DNA of 5,583 nucleotides from Terrisporobacter sp. (GTDB taxonomy: Bacteria > Bacillota_A > Clostridia > Peptostreptococcales > Peptostreptococcaceae). Location of the stretch: NCBI GenBank assembly GCA_029851945.1, contig JARKUZ010000041.1:1-5583 (forward strand). The letters run 5' to 3'. Below, piece by piece: positions 5,470 to 5,583 of this stretch. The position numbers were made by a program, and so were the translations under genes. The stretch's first letter is position 1. Every line of letters begins with the position of its first letter. The notes beneath the pieces were generated by a model, which searched no databases, was not told the DNA's origin, and saw nothing but the letters and a program-made list of their open reading frames with translations.

Positions 5470-5583
5470 ATGAATAATTCAGTTGAAGCTTCAGATAAGC
5501 AAGTATACTTATATAGTATAGGTAATATTGCAAATACTGCTATATTTGCGTTTGTAGGCACATATATTATGTTCTATTACACA
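5470..5583 (+). CDS. GPH/MelB-type sugar:cation symporter, N-terminal part only
   Basis: The first 38 residues are visible before the window ends. A polar N-terminus (MNNSVEASDKQVYLY) leads into the hydrophobic stretch SIGNIANTAIFAFVGTYIMF and then YYT, the first membrane helix. A short cytosolic tail, then Y-x-x-G-N and a helix ending in F-Y-Y-T, is the opening I know from glycoside-pentoside-hexuronide:cation symporters of the major facilitator superfamily (MelB, XynB and UidB relatives), which import oligosaccharides or glycosides with Na+ or H+. GAGGGGG (5457-5463) stands 6 bases before ATG 5470. The gene is divergent from the sulfatase gene, and together they suggest uptake of a sulfated sugar followed by internal desulfation. 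The family call rests on a short segment; another multi-helix transporter remains possible. Confidence 0.7.
   Translation, partial: MNNSVEASDKQVYLYSIGNIANTAIFAFVGTYIMFYYT

Overview
The window comes from a very AT-rich, low-GC Firmicute, most likely a Clostridium-type anaerobe. The basis is the base composition, strong AGGAG-type ribosome binding sites, a DUF3189-type protein (a clostridial family), U-tract terminators and sigma-A-type promoters. No rRNA, tRNA, CRISPR array, intact transposase or integrase was seen.

Left part (1-1120). The window opens in the 3' end of a broken gene (1-221) with an in-frame stop. Its tail carries a GFPHPSGAN motif that recalls the last motif of uracil-DNA glycosylase-superfamily enzymes. 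A 385-base gap with two terminator hairpins follows. Next is an intact gene for a 170-residue DUF3189-like protein of unknown function; its real start is ATG 607, not the upstream GTG 598.

Middle part (1120-2294). About 1.2 kb holds no intact gene. It has a foldable segment with a terminator (1180-1310), two decayed genes in tandem (1384-1518 and 1534-1890), a cluster of small hairpins (1956-2040) and a 26-bp perfect hairpin (2094-2152). The decayed genes keep readable protein between TAA/TAG stops and two frameshifts. I could not recognise either family.

Right part (2295-5583). Three intact genes look like a sugar-use module. A ROK-family repressor (2295-3479, +) has a palindrome in the spacer of its own promoter. 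It converges on a type I sulfatase gene (5091-3643, -), and a shared hairpin lies between them. The sulfatase is divergent from a GPH/MelB-type sugar:cation symporter gene (5470 onward, +, cut by the window edge). The divergent intergenic region holds one well-formed promoter per direction, and a 9-bp dyad overlaps the -35 box of the sulfatase promoter.

Inferred function: the symporter imports a sulfated sugar or small glycan fragment, the signal-less cytosolic sulfatase removes the sulfate, and the ROK protein senses a sugar and represses the set. Substrate, inducer and operators are not proven. The radical-SAM enzyme needed to mature the sulfatase cysteine is not in the window.
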